IMG/VR virus record: IMGVR_UViG_3300028831_000449
Span: 1 to 57,519 of that record
From: a virus
DNA: 57,519 nt
Strand: one strand, 5' to 3'
Below the pieces are notes generated by a model, which saw nothing but the letters and a program-made list of their open reading frames with translations, was not told the origin of the DNA and ran no database searches. The position numbers were made by a program, and so were the translations under genes. Shown here piece after piece: positions 31,048 through 39,917 of this stretch. The stretch's first letter is position 1, and every line of letters starts with the position of its first letter.

Positions 31048-31068
31048 ATTTTGACCCGCACAAGTAAT

Positions 31069-31254
31069 ATGAACACCGACGAACTTGTCGATCTTGTAGC
31101 GAAATCATTTCCGACCTTCGGCGGCGGGCGCGGGAGCGAATGGAATCCGATTGCCGAAGCGTTGAAAGACCGCGAGCCGTCGTTTGCGGCAGGCGTCGAT
31201 GTCCGCGCCGTCGTCGAGTTCGTTCTTGAGCGCGCGGGGATTGGGAGGAACTAA
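31069..31254 (+). CDS. small hypothetical protein
   Basis: The 61-residue protein (TDELVDLVAKSFPTFGGGRG, VDVRAVVEFVLERAG) matches a common small phage pattern in which a helix pair carries a VRAVVEFVL motif. ATG 31069 is preferred over TTG 31051. Function unknown. Part of the plus-strand array. Confidence 0.55.
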   Translation: MNTDELVDLVAKSFPTFGGGRGSEWNPIAEALKDREPSFAAGVDVRAVVEFVLERAGIGRN

Positions 31255-31260
31255 ACGACT

Positions 31261-31455
31261 ATGGCACTCGCACTTGTTCCAAATCGCAGCGAAGAACGAC
31301 GACTACGCCGACAACGCAACACGTTGTTGAAGTGCTGTAAAAAGGCGCTCGCAGAAATTGAACGTCTCGGCGGCAATGATAACGACAAGGAACTCGGTGA
31401 AAACCGCGTCACAAAAATGTTGAGACAAGAGATACGAAAGGCCAGTAAGCCATGA
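31261..31455 (+). CDS. 64-residue basic coiled-coil protein
   Basis: The product (RSEERRLRRQRNTLLKCCKK, LAEIERLGG, RVTKMLRQEIRKA) is a basic helical protein without a known domain. Its stop overlaps the start of the ABA-sandwich paralogue by ATGA. Likely a regulatory or DNA-contact protein by charge only. Confidence 0.55.
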   Translation: MALALVPNRSEERRLRRQRNTLLKCCKKALAEIERLGGNDNDKELGENRVTKMLRQEIRKASKP

Positions 31456-31856
31456 CCACCATCACCGAAATCAAAAACCTGACCGACGAAGAACTGCGCG
31501 TGCGCGTTGCGGAGTTGGATGGGTGGCGTTATGTCAATCACGGCAAGCTCACGCGAACACGATGGTGGCTTACGTCTCCATCAGACTGCGCTCAATACAA
31601 ACCGGAATACGTTCACGACAAACCGGGCGAAGACCGCTTCGGCATAGCGGGTGGAAAGCTACCCGACTACCCGCACGACTTGAACGCCGTGCATGAAGTA
31701 GAGGAAGCAATGACGAAAAAACAGCTTCAAAACTATGGGCTTTGGCTTGCTCAAAATGTTGGACTTTCGGCACCAAACCCCAAGGGAACATACCTATTTC
31801 ACGCCACCGCCCGCCAACGCTGTGAAGCCCTCGTGCTCACATTATCCGAAAAATAA
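31452..31856 (+). CDS. phage ABA-sandwich-type protein, second copy
   Basis: The 134-residue protein is a paralogue of 27205-27669: LRVRVAELDGWRYVNHG, LPDYPHDLNAVHEVEEAM, and the last helix RCEALVLTLSEK. The insert between the first and second motifs is different. The two copies bracket the integrase region, suggesting duplication of a cassette. Function unknown. ATGA overlap with the gene before. Confidence 0.65.
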   Translation: MTTITEIKNLTDEELRVRVAELDGWRYVNHGKLTRTRWWLTSPSDCAQYKPEYVHDKPGEDRFGIAGGKLPDYPHDLNAVHEVEEAMTKKQLQNYGLWLAQNVGLSAPNPKGTYLFHATARQRCEALVLTLSEK

Positions 31857-31863
31857 TTCTTGC
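31848..31863 (+). promoter_or_regulatory. AAAAATAATTCTTGC box
   Basis: GAAAAATAATTCTTGC spans the end of the ABA-sandwich gene and matches the boxes at 19835-19850 and 55060-55076. It lies about 40 bases before the gene at 31903 and just upstream of palindrome copy 8. Confidence 0.55.
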
Positions 31864-31883
31864 ATTTTCTGACAATCCCTGCA

Positions 31884-31898
31884 AGGTGGATGCTACCT
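31884..31898. promoter_or_regulatory. dispersed palindrome copy 8
   Basis: AGGT-GGATGCT-ACCT, ending 4 bases before the ATG at 31903. The loop is less conserved than in most copies. Confidence 0.6.
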
Positions 31899-31902
31899 CG
31901 AC

Positions 31903-32310
31903 ATGAATGCCCCGGACAAGAGCAAAAAGAAGTTCACGTTCTTTATCCATAAGGACGTGTTCAGGATTTACGAGCAGATCGCAAAAGACGAAAGCGAACG
32001 ACTTGGACGCACTGTGACCGTGCCGGAATTGCTGCGCCGCGATTCACTGGAGCGCGCCAACAACGTGCTCAAACGCAAAGGCAAACGCCTTCTCGATCTC
32101 GACCCCTCCGCCGGCAAGTTCGCGTCGGCGGGGCCGAACTCGGTCGCGCAAGTGATAATTCGTCCAGGCGGCAGGATCGAAGCCTACAACAAAAAAGGCG
32201 ACCGCTTGAGGGAATGGAAGCATCTGAACCAGCTCGAAGAAATCACCCGGCTTTATCGCCGGGTAAGAGTGGCGCATGAGATGGCGACGCAGGAAAGGAA
32301 GATGGCGTGA
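31903..32310 (+). CDS. basic hypothetical protein, possible DNA-binding regulator
   Basis: The 135-residue product is Lys/Arg-rich. Residues 8-50 (KKFTFFIHKDVFRIYEQIAK, VTVPELLRRDSLERAN) have a strand followed by two helices, as in ribbon-helix-helix proteins, and residues 75-110 form a strand pair (VAQVIIRPGGRIEAYNKKGD). It has its own AT-rich box and a palindrome at the start, so it may be autoregulated. The regulator call is inference. Confidence 0.55.
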   Translation: MNAPDKSKKKFTFFIHKDVFRIYEQIAKDESERLGRTVTVPELLRRDSLERANNVLKRKGKRLLDLDPSAGKFASAGPNSVAQVIIRPGGRIEAYNKKGDRLREWKHLNQLEEITRLYRRVRVAHEMATQERKMA

Positions 32311-32699
32311 TTGCTGATCTACAAACTCCACGTACTATCGGTTTAGCACACGAGATTTGGCGTCAAGTGATGGCTGACCGAGAAGAAATTATCAAAGCGT
32401 TCGTCGCAAAACACGGATGCGGCCCTGACGATGTGATCCAAGTTGAACAGCGGCAATCCGATTTCACGACTCGTTGGTACGTGCGTTTGAAAGACGATGC
32501 CGACCGTGAAATGGAACGCCGCGCCAAAGAAATCCGCGAACGACAGGTTGAAAACATGAAAACCGACCGCGAACGCGCAGAAGCAGATGGTTTCATTGTC
32601 GATACTTATCGCTACCCGTGGTTCGCTTACAAAGGGCCGCGCTTCGCGCCCATAGCATCAAAACAAATTCGAACTGACGCTGAGTGTGCCGTCCGTTAA
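32307..32699 (+). CDS. hypothetical protein with charged coiled coil
   Basis: The 130-residue protein starts at GTG 32307 with a GTGA overlap. It has a helical start (LAHEIWRQVMADREEIIKAF), a beta pair with WYVRLKDDADREMERR, and a final YPWFAYKGPRFAP. Not recognised. Its stop overlaps the convergent primase stop by 4 bases, closing the plus-strand array. Confidence 0.55.
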   Translation: MIADLQTPRTIGLAHEIWRQVMADREEIIKAFVAKHGCGPDDVIQVEQRQSDFTTRWYVRLKDDADREMERRAKEIRERQVENMKTDRERAEADGFIVDTYRYPWFAYKGPRFAPIASKQIRTDAECAVR

Positions 32700-34870
32700 A
32701 CCGGCTCCTCTACCGCCGGAGTAATTCGCACCACTTTCCCTTCTCTTTCGCCGAGCGCGATGCGGTAGCGGTTCCCTTTTCGACGATCCTCATCGACAAC
32801 CGAAATCCCTGAATCGCGGATGCGCGACGCTTCGCTGAAACGGCGTCCGATAATGCGCGGACTGTATTTCATAATAAGCGGCTTGGTCGTCTCGTAGATC
32901 GACGCCTGGGAATAAAATGCGCTAGCGTTACCGACCCAATCGCCTTGTTCGGGCGGCAACGATTTCACGAACAGCGCCACGATCTCCAACAGGTCCCCCA
33001 CATCGCCCGAATACAGCGCCTTGGAACGCATGTCGCTGTTGATGTATGACGCAACGCCGAGCCGTTCGTCGCCCATTATCGCGGCAGGCGGCGACCAGTC
33101 GAGAAGCCAGCGCAGCAGACAGGGCAACTCAGAAGCAATGGCGGCTTCGTAAGGCCGCGTCGCGTGCGCGCACGCTGCGGGCGGATCAGGGAACGGCCCA
33201 CTGCGAAAACGTTCTACGATGACCTTTTCTTCCATCGACGTTTCCAAGTCGGGAATCATCTGCATGGAATACGCGTCGTAGTTAAGCGTGATAAGCAGGC
33301 GTCCATTGTGAACGGTGCTCTGTCCATCCTGACGCATCGCTCGATAGACTACCGTGGGCGTTGCGACCACTCGCTTCACGGCCTCGGAAAACTTGCGGTG
33401 TGAGACCGGATCGGCAGCAACCTGCCCGTCATCAATCGTCCACAGCGCGCAGCCGACCAGCTCGCGGTTGAACTCCGAATCCTTGCTTATGTGACTGGAC
33501 GCATCGGCAAACCCACCCACCGACGCGCCGATCATCTTGTTGCTGAAAAGCGTCTTCCCAATATTCACGTCGCCGACAAGAAACAACGCGTGCCCCGGCA
33601 GGAGATCACCGGCCAGAGCAGACCCGTAAAAACGTTTCCACCAAGCGAGCATCACTACCCGTTCGTGATCGTCGAAACGTGTTTCAAGGAAACGCGCACA
33701 CCAAGGAAAATTCGCACCCCATTCCTGTGATTCATCCGAGGGTTCCAGCGGACGAACATAGGCAATGTTCAAAAAGCGTTGCCCATTAATGTCGATCACG
33801 TCGCGCGGATCAAATACCCGCGGCACGACACCCGCGACCCGGCGATGCAACTGCACGAATACTTCTGCCCGCGTCGTCTCACTAGCCGATTCGCCTTTGC
33901 CTTTTCCGCTATCCAAGCCTTTGACCGCACAGAGATACTTCACGAAATCTTCTTTCGCCACGCTCTGCCACAAATTGTCGATCTTGCGGTAGTAAGACCT
34001 GCCGTCGAAATAGACGCCCTCGATTGCGCCGCCGATTTTGTCCTGCGCGTATTTCCGCACGAATGCTGCGCCGAGCACCTCGGCCCAAGAGTGAAAGAGC
34101 TTGTGGGATGAAAACGCGATCATCCCGTGCTCCGTCACAATCGCTGCGGTCGGGTTTGATTTGTTTTCCCAAAAGACTGAGCCGCGCGCGCCGACTTGGA
34201 AAGTGCCGTTCCACTGACCTGGGTATTGTCGTTCAATCTCCGCAGCCACATCCTCCAGTGGAATGCGCAACTCCCCGAGCTTGCTCCAGTTGGTTTGCTT
34301 GCTCGCTTCCGTGAGCCACAGGTGAATTAGCGACGTGGACAGTGGCTCGTCGCTTAGTTTCTCCCATGCCACTCCCACATCATAAATTTTCAGCGGGTTG
34401 TGCCAGCATGATGGGTCGAGTCCCGGCAACAAGCTGGTCGCGCGCAACTCGCGCACTGCGATGTCGAAAAAGCGTCTCGACAACACCGCGTCGAAGGCGA
34501 CCGGCTCACTCAACAGCCACACCACACGTCGTCCACCCGAGAAAGTGCGAGAAAGCCAGTTGGGTTGCAGTCCTGCCGGCGCATTCGCGAGCACACTCGC
34601 GTCCATTGCTGTGCTGATGTTGCTGTCGTAATCGCCGATGATTGCCGTAAGTTGCCGGATCGGATTGGTCTTGGCGTTGCACCGCATGGCGGGATTGACC
34701 CCGATTGCGCCGGTAAAGAGAAGATGCTCCGTGCTCGGATCATTCCGCCATTTCAGGTAATCTTCCTTTTCCTTGAAAGCGGGAACGTTCGATTTGAACT
34801 CCCACGGGACGCAGGGAGCGGCGACGGTCGAACGATCATTCGCCACACCGTAAAGGGTTGCGTGGGTCAA
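32696..34870 (-). CDS. primase-helicase (AEP-like N-terminus, SF3-like helicase)
   Basis: The 724-residue protein should prime and unwind DNA at the fork. The N-terminal part has an archaeo-eukaryotic primase-like signature: TAIIGDYDSN (metal-binding acidic pair, about 75-85), FSGGRRVVWLLSEPV (about 110-125) and CWHNPLKIYDVG. The C-terminal part has the helicase: HALFLVGDVNIGKTLFSNKM (Walker A, about 440-460), CALWTIDDGQVA (Walker B), and NGRLLITLNYDAY (sensor-like Asn). This resembles D5-type phage primase-helicases. Its start overlaps the methyltransferase stop by 4 bases. The final part (RRKGNRYRIALGEREG) is a small winged or beta tail. Confidence 0.75.
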   Translation of the reverse strand: MTHATLYGVANDRSTVAAPCVPWEFKSNVPAFKEKEDYLKWRNDPSTEHLLFTGAIGVNPAMRCNAKTNPIRQLTAIIGDYDSNISTAMDASVLANAPAGLQPNWLSRTFSGGRRVVWLLSEPVAFDAVLSRRFFDIAVRELRATSLLPGLDPSCWHNPLKIYDVGVAWEKLSDEPLSTSLIHLWLTEASKQTNWSKLGELRIPLEDVAAEIERQYPGQWNGTFQVGARGSVFWENKSNPTAAIVTEHGMIAFSSHKLFHSWAEVLGAAFVRKYAQDKIGGAIEGVYFDGRSYYRKIDNLWQSVAKEDFVKYLCAVKGLDSGKGKGESASETTRAEVFVQLHRRVAGVVPRVFDPRDVIDINGQRFLNIAYVRPLEPSDESQEWGANFPWCARFLETRFDDHERVVMLAWWKRFYGSALAGDLLPGHALFLVGDVNIGKTLFSNKMIGASVGGFADASSHISKDSEFNRELVGCALWTIDDGQVAADPVSHRKFSEAVKRVVATPTVVYRAMRQDGQSTVHNGRLLITLNYDAYSMQMIPDLETSMEEKVIVERFRSGPFPDPPAACAHATRPYEAAIASELPCLLRWLLDWSPPAAIMGDERLGVASYINSDMRSKALYSGDVGDLLEIVALFVKSLPPEQGDWVGNASAFYSQASIYETTKPLIMKYSPRIIGRRFSEASRIRDSGISVVDEDRRKGNRYRIALGEREGKVVRITPAVEEPV

Positions 34871-36213
34871 GCCGCAACCCCCGTCCGTTGTTCGATCAGC
34901 GGAATATACGAAGCATTAAGTTCGATGCCGACCGCGTTGCGCCCATGCTGCTGCGCCACCTGCGCCGTCGTACCCGATCCCAAAAACGGATCAAGTACAA
35001 CACACGGCTCGACTTCGGCATTGCAATCGCAGGTTGCTTTCCAGCCAAGATTCAAAACTTCCTGCGGCGGCACTGATCCCTGCTTACCACTTTCATTTAA
35101 CTTTCTCGGCGTAGACTTGCCGGGGCACGACCAATTATCAGCAACCAACTCTGCGCTAATTCCACGCTCCGCCTTCCAATCATTTATATAACCACAAGAA
35201 GGACACGATTTGCCTTGTGTGGGAATGAACCCATTGCACGCCTTGCACGGCCTACCAACAATCCGCTCCCACGGAGCTTCACATTTCGAACAGCAACCAT
35301 GCGCGCTTGTCGATGCGAGAATGCACGGCTCAATTAGCTTCGGCGGGAAAGTGGCGAAGTGACTACCTTTGTAATTGACTGTGTTGACAACAAACGCGAG
35401 CGGGTCGCCATCTTCATCAGTTAGCAATCCTTGCCAGCTCTCGATAAACCAATCACGAGTACGTCTAACTCGACCGTTCGGTTTCTCTTTGTCGAACATT
35501 TTGTGCAGTTTTTTCGGATTCTGCACACCTTCTGGGTAATCTTTCTCATTCGCCGCCGACGATCCGGTCTGATGACGTTTGTCGTTCGCGAACGATGCTG
35601 AGAGCGGCATTTTGACCGCTTCGGCGTCGTAGTAACAACGTTGAGATTTAGTCAGCATGAAAATGTATTCAATGACCTGCGACGGGCGGTCGCGCACGCT
35701 CTCCGGCATCCCGTTGCGTTTGATCCACGGAATTGCCGCGCGGAGATACCAGCCATCCGCACGTAGAGCGGCGGCGACTGTGTGTGGAATAAGAATTAGG
35801 TCTTTGTGCTTGAACCCATAAACGCGACAATTTCGACGCGGATTACCTGCGGAACGTTCGCCTCGGCCACGAAGCGTCTCGGTGTTACCATGCCCATTCT
35901 TACCACCCGACATTGTCTCGGCGGGCATTCCGCTACCACCACGATCAGCAGCGTAGCTGTCCCCCAAATTCAGCCACAGCGTCCCGTCATTCCGCAGCAC
36001 GCGCCGCACTTCGCGAAACACTTCAACCATTCGTGCGACGTATTGCTCCGGGGTCTGCTCCGCGCCGATCTCGTTTCCCTTGTTCGGATCATCTGCGCTA
36101 AGATACGAGCGGAGTCCGTAATACGGCGGACTTGTCACAACGCAATGAACGCACTCATCCGGTAGTTCGCGCATCTTCTCAACGCAATCGCCTTGGAGAA
36201 TTTTAATAGCCAT
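34867..36213 (-). CDS. DNA methyltransferase (N6-A or N4-C type) with zinc insert
   Basis: The 448-residue protein has the catalytic motif TSPPYYGLRSY near residue 28 and SAM-binding DPFLGSGTTAQVA near 415, which is the order of beta-class amino-methyltransferases. Between lie WLNLGDSYA and IPWIKRNGMPES, typical of the family. A Cys-rich insert near 305-335 (CCSKCEAPWERI, CKACNGFIP, SCPSCGYI) is probably one or two zinc ribbons. It would methylate phage DNA against host restriction. No partner restriction gene is present. It follows the 58-residue gene by 28 bases. Confidence 0.85.
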   Translation of the reverse strand: MAIKILQGDCVEKMRELPDECVHCVVTSPPYYGLRSYLSADDPNKGNEIGAEQTPEQYVARMVEVFREVRRVLRNDGTLWLNLGDSYAADRGGSGMPAETMSGGKNGHGNTETLRGRGERSAGNPRRNCRVYGFKHKDLILIPHTVAAALRADGWYLRAAIPWIKRNGMPESVRDRPSQVIEYIFMLTKSQRCYYDAEAVKMPLSASFANDKRHQTGSSAANEKDYPEGVQNPKKLHKMFDKEKPNGRVRRTRDWFIESWQGLLTDEDGDPLAFVVNTVNYKGSHFATFPPKLIEPCILASTSAHGCCSKCEAPWERIVGRPCKACNGFIPTQGKSCPSCGYINDWKAERGISAELVADNWSCPGKSTPRKLNESGKQGSVPPQEVLNLGWKATCDCNAEVEPCVVLDPFLGSGTTAQVAQQHGRNAVGIELNASYIPLIEQRTGVAA

Positions 36214-36241
36214 TCGAACGAGAACAAAAAAGATGCCGACC

Positions 36242-36418
36242 TTACACCTGTTTCAAGGTATCTGCAACCTGTTTTGTTAAAGCAACAAATCTTTCTTCCG
36301 CCAGCAACGTCGGCACGGACACGACCATCGGCGGCGCGTTGGGGTTTTTCACGCTGGTGAGCACGACGGTTGCGTAGAAGACCTCGTGGCGCCCGTTGTC
36401 GTACCAGTAGTTGCTCAT
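36242..36418 (-). CDS. 58-residue protein between HNH and methyltransferase genes
   Basis: The short frame (NYWYDNGRHEVFYATVVLTS, then a helix LLAEERFVALTKQVADTLKQ) shares ATGA with the stop of the HNH gene. Palindrome copy 9 is inside its last codons and encodes QVADTL. Similar short WY-rich starts occur in small phage proteins. Function unknown. Confidence 0.6.
   Translation of the reverse strand: MSNYWYDNGRHEVFYATVVLTSVKNPNAPPMVVSVPTLLAEERFVALTKQVADTLKQV
36256..36270. promoter_or_regulatory. dispersed palindrome copy 9
   Basis: AGGT-ATCTGCA-ACCT, inside the end of the 58-residue gene and 42 bases before the methyltransferase ATG. Another ACACCTGT lies directly beside it (36244-36251). 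Confidence 0.65.
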
Positions 36419-37116
36419 TTCGCCTTGGCTCTCCTAGCGCGACGAACTGGATTAACCGCAAGCACGCGTTGACCTGAATCTGCTGGCACGAACCACTTCG
36501 ATTGGGGCCAGCCGTAGGAAATGCGTTGCCGTAACGTTGCAAAATTCAACCCGTAATACTCTGCGGCCATCTTGAGCGTCAGGCGTCCTGCTGGCGTCTC
36601 AATCCAGACATTGTCGCGGCGGTTATTATTTTGAACCTTGCGCGTGACCCATCGACAATTTGATTTGCTGTAGCCTGCATTGTTATCAATTCGGTCAAGA
36701 GTCAGACCGGACTGAAAGGATGGAGACATATCCCGCCAAAAATTCTCAAAATCCTGTAACCAATCAGGGCAAATCGTTATGCCTCGCCCGCCGTACCTGA
36801 AATAATATTTGTGCGTTGGGGAACAGCATCGCGATCTCATGCCGAGCCAAACACGATAAAGACGCCTGCGGGAAACATCCACTGACCCGCCGTGGGTTCG
36901 AAGACGGTTGCTAGCCAACTCACGATTGAGACAACCGCACGATCTCGTCCCGCCCCGCTTTTTCCGCAAATCGCCGCTGCGAACCACGCATGGTGTTCCG
37001 CAATCGCACAAACAGTTCCAGTAGGTGATAGCTTTCGCGCTTTCCCGAGGAACTTGAGAAACTACCAACAGTCGTCCGAACCGTTGTCCCGTAAGGTCAA
37101 TGACAGGCCGACCCAT
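36415..37116 (-). CDS. HNH homing endonuclease with Cys-rich start
   Basis: From ATG 37116 the product is 233 residues. Residues 1-70 are a Cys-containing strand region found at the start of such nucleases (GQRFGRLLVVSQVP, CLCDCGTPCVV, SCGCLNRE). The nuclease core is YGGRGITICPDWLQDFENF, then LTLDRIDNNAGYSKSNCRWV and QNNNRRDN. The C-terminus has a small helix-turn-helix-like target reader (LKMAAEYYGLNFATLRQRIS). It lies immediately after the polymerase stop (2 bases), a common site for homing nucleases. A frame from 37236 would overlap the polymerase. Confidence 0.87.
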   Translation of the reverse strand: MGRPVIDLTGQRFGRLLVVSQVPRESAKAITYWNCLCDCGTPCVVRSGDLRKKRGGTRSCGCLNRELASNRLRTHGGSVDVSRRRLYRVWLGMRSRCCSPTHKYYFRYGGRGITICPDWLQDFENFWRDMSPSFQSGLTLDRIDNNAGYSKSNCRWVTRKVQNNNRRDNVWIETPAGRLTLKMAAEYYGLNFATLRQRISYGWPQSKWFVPADSGQRVLAVNPVRRARRAKAK

Positions 37117-37118
37117 AT

Positions 37119-39149
37119 TTATTTCGTATAAAACATCGTGCTCTTGCACTCGCTCGTGACCGGCAAGTTTGGGAGCCAGTCTGGGGCGACACTCATAATG
37201 TCTATGATGCGTTGCGCGGGCACATCGGTCGGGCATTCGACCACAGCCTCGTCATGGATCGACAGCGCCGTCCAATATCCCGCGTCGTCCAGGCGCAGCA
37301 GACACTCGCAGAACACGTCGCGGGCGACCGCCTGCACCAAATTTTCCGTGAGCAATCCGCCGTAAAGTTTCTTGCGCGCGGGTTTGCCGAACTGCATGAC
37401 GATCCCGGTGAGGTCGTCACCGTTTTCAACAGCGATGTTTTTGTAAGTCAGCGACCGTCCACTCGGGAGTCCGATCTCAAAATCTTCACCAACCGCTTTA
37501 CGAAGCGCGTCGTCCAATTGCTTCCACAATCCAGGCTGACGTGAATCTTTACTCGCAATCTTCGGATTCTTCTTGCGATAATCCTGCACGATCAGCCACG
37601 AGTTCACGTAGCTGCGCGCCGTGTCTTCATCGGCCTTGTTCCACAATCCGATCCATTCCGACACTCGACACTTATGAATGTAATCCACGAAAGCGTCGCG
37701 CTGCTGTTTAGTAACAGGGGCATTGAATATGCGTTTGCAGTCGTCCTTGGAAATGTAGAGACCGGCCATCACAATGAACTTCAAATAGCCCGCGCCGTAG
37801 CCCAGAGCGATGACTCGCGCCTTGGACAAAGCGTAAATGCCAGCCGCGTGCGGATCGGTCTCTCTAGCAGTCTTGAGTTCACCGCCTTCCCATCCGAGCG
37901 TGTTAACCGCGTGCGCGTGATAGGGGCTGAACCCCTGACGCACAAGATTCAGCGAAGCCGTATCCCGAGCGAACAACCACAACGTAGTCGGCTCAATCGC
38001 CACCAGATCGGCAGGATTGAAATGACAACCATCGGCAGGAATGACCCGGTTGCGCATGTTGACGCCTTGAATGCCGTCGGGGAACAGATGGGCAAAACGC
38101 TGTCCGCTTTTCTCCAGCCATTCCACTCCAAACACTTCCTTCCGCGGCATGTTCCTTGAATTGAACCCCTTCTCCTTACCCCGGCCTTCGTCGCCGTTCC
38201 CGTCGCCCCATCTGCCAGTGTGCGCGCCAAAATACTTGTTCGCGTAACTCATTCTTTGATCGGTCGGGCGAATACGGTCACGCATTGTCTCTAGTTTCTT
38301 CAAGAAACCATTCGCACTGCGCAAAGTCCGCATCGCGTCCACCCAGCCGCACTCTGCGTGGGCATCTTCCCAGCGCGCGAGTTCGTCGGAGTTCTTGTCA
38401 AGACACGGCGGCGCGTCGATCCCCGCTTTTTTACACTCAGCCACGAGCAGATCATACGAGAGCGACGTGCCGCTTGCGTTCCAAGGCAGCATGTTTTCCG
38501 CAGTCCAGCAGATCAGTTTCAAATGTTTAATGTCGCGTTCAATCGCAGGTAGATCGAGTCGCAGCCCGTACCATCCTTGCTGGCGACTCAGGCGAGATAA
38601 CCGTCTCTCCTTCTCCGGCCAACGATGCGAGTGGTCGTTCCAAAACCGTAGTGTCTTACGCGCATCGACCAACCCGGCTTGGACGACTTCTTTCTGAACT
38701 TCGGGCGAAACAGTTGCAAACCGTTTGCCCTTCATTTTGAGCCGGTAGTCCTTGGAAACTTTCTCGCCGTAAAAATACAGACACGAGTTCGCCAAAGACC
38801 GCGGCCCGGCGCAATAGGCGCTCAGATCGGCGGCGCAATGCCACAAGCGCGGCTTATACGCAGGCGCTACGATGCCGTGCTCCAGCAAGTATTGATGGAC
38901 GCGTTCGTCGAACGACGCATTCCAAGCGACCCACTCCCACTCGTCGCCAGAAATTTTATCCCACGGCGCGTCCTTTGGATCGCCGGCCCACTCGAACTCG
39001 TCAGTGACAATACTGACAAGGTAAACTTCGAAGCGCGGATGCCGGATGTAGGCGTCAGTGCCGAGTTGTCGAATCGAACAGGGGTCGTCTTCCTGCTCGT
39101 CGAAATAACTCTCATAATCAACGGCGGCGTAGTTCAAGGTATCTGTCAC
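37119..39149 (-). CDS. family A DNA polymerase with proofreading domain
   Basis: The 676-residue replicative enzyme. The N-terminus (1-150) is a DnaQ-like 3'-5' exonuclease: VDYESY (Exo I), WNASFDERV (Exo II). The polymerase palm and fingers show motif A in FNPADLVAIEPTTLW (about 385), motif B in SKARVIALGYGAGYLKF (about 440), and motif C in ALSIHDEAVVEC (about 640). The Arg usually found after the IE of motif A is Thr here. The start is taken as GTG 39149, 3 bases after the exonuclease stop; this codon lies inside palindrome copy 10, and TTG 39137 is a possible alternative. No ribosome binding site is clear. Confidence 0.88.
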   Translation of the reverse strand: MTDTLNYAAVDYESYFDEQEDDPCSIRQLGTDAYIRHPRFEVYLVSIVTDEFEWAGDPKDAPWDKISGDEWEWVAWNASFDERVHQYLLEHGIVAPAYKPRLWHCAADLSAYCAGPRSLANSCLYFYGEKVSKDYRLKMKGKRFATVSPEVQKEVVQAGLVDARKTLRFWNDHSHRWPEKERRLSRLSRQQGWYGLRLDLPAIERDIKHLKLICWTAENMLPWNASGTSLSYDLLVAECKKAGIDAPPCLDKNSDELARWEDAHAECGWVDAMRTLRSANGFLKKLETMRDRIRPTDQRMSYANKYFGAHTGRWGDGNGDEGRGKEKGFNSRNMPRKEVFGVEWLEKSGQRFAHLFPDGIQGVNMRNRVIPADGCHFNPADLVAIEPTTLWLFARDTASLNLVRQGFSPYHAHAVNTLGWEGGELKTARETDPHAAGIYALSKARVIALGYGAGYLKFIVMAGLYISKDDCKRIFNAPVTKQQRDAFVDYIHKCRVSEWIGLWNKADEDTARSYVNSWLIVQDYRKKNPKIASKDSRQPGLWKQLDDALRKAVGEDFEIGLPSGRSLTYKNIAVENGDDLTGIVMQFGKPARKKLYGGLLTENLVQAVARDVFCECLLRLDDAGYWTALSIHDEAVVECPTDVPAQRIIDIMSVAPDWLPNLPVTSECKSTMFYTK

Positions 39150-39151
39150 CT
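39137..39151. promoter_or_regulatory. dispersed palindrome copy 10 over the polymerase start
   Basis: AGGT-ATCTGTC-ACCT with outer A and T pairing. It covers the GTG proposed for the DNA polymerase, so a protein or hairpin here would directly affect polymerase expression. Confidence 0.65.
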
Positions 39152-39152
39152 T

Positions 39153-39917
39153 CTAAGCCACGCGTTTCTTCGCGTTCTCGTAATCTTTCCGCGCTGCTAC
39201 GGAGATGTTATGGTAAGAACCACAATCAGAACATTTCATTTGCTGTTGCTCGACGCCCTTGGCAGTAACGTAAGCGCGCACCTTATGCACGTTCTCGCTC
39301 GCGCAATGCGGGCAACTCCATTTGTCGCGACCCTCCATCACTCCGGCATGAGTCTTCGCTGGCACGACCTTACTCAATTTCTCCCACACCTTTTCCAGTA
39401 GGACTACGTCTTGCGCGCAATACCGCTTCATCGTCGCAAGCGCGGCGCGGTCGTTCTCTAACAGAATCGACTTCCACAGATTGAACTCAGTCTTGAGTTT
39501 GGAGCCGATTCCCAAAAACGATGCGATGTAATCGAGCCGGTTCGAATTGAACAACATGCGCCGCCGCGCCCATTGCAAAGTGTCGGCGGTCTTGATGTTC
39601 GGTAGCGGCGGCAAACCGTGGAAAACGCAACGCGTTTTTACCCACGGCAAATCAAACTGGTCAATGTTATGCCCGACACATTCATCCGCTTTCTGCAAGA
39701 TCGAGGAGAACTCGGCAAGCAACGCGCGGTCGGACTGCTTTTTGTCCCACGCGATAACCCGCGCCTCTTTCTCGCCCTGCCATTTATAGCCGACGCAAAT
39801 AATCGCGCGCTCTTGCAAAAGGTTGGAATGGTCGATGTTAATCTTATAACCAAGCCGCCAGGACAAAACGATGTTAGGCGACGTTTCGATGTCGAAAAAG
39901 AGACGGCGTAATTTCAT
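39153..39917 (-). CDS. RNase H-like 3'-5' exonuclease with zinc ribbon
   Basis: From ATG 39917 (TAATG overlap) the product is 254 residues. The exonuclease motifs are LRRLFFDIETSPN (Exo I), CVGHNIDQFDLPW (Exo II) and MKRYCAQDVVLLEKVW (Exo III, Tyr-x3-Asp). A C-terminal zinc ribbon follows: CPHCASENVHK, then MKCSDCGSYH. It resembles stand-alone ribonuclease H-like or DnaQ-like enzymes of phage replication modules and lies just upstream of the polymerase. It could trim primers or degrade DNA ends. Confidence 0.8.
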   Translation of the reverse strand: MKLRRLFFDIETSPNIVLSWRLGYKINIDHSNLLQERAIICVGYKWQGEKEARVIAWDKKQSDRALLAEFSSILQKADECVGHNIDQFDLPWVKTRCVFHGLPPLPNIKTADTLQWARRRMLFNSNRLDYIASFLGIGSKLKTEFNLWKSILLENDRAALATMKRYCAQDVVLLEKVWEKLSKVVPAKTHAGVMEGRDKWSCPHCASENVHKVRAYVTAKGVEQQQMKCSDCGSYHNISVAARKDYENAKKRVA

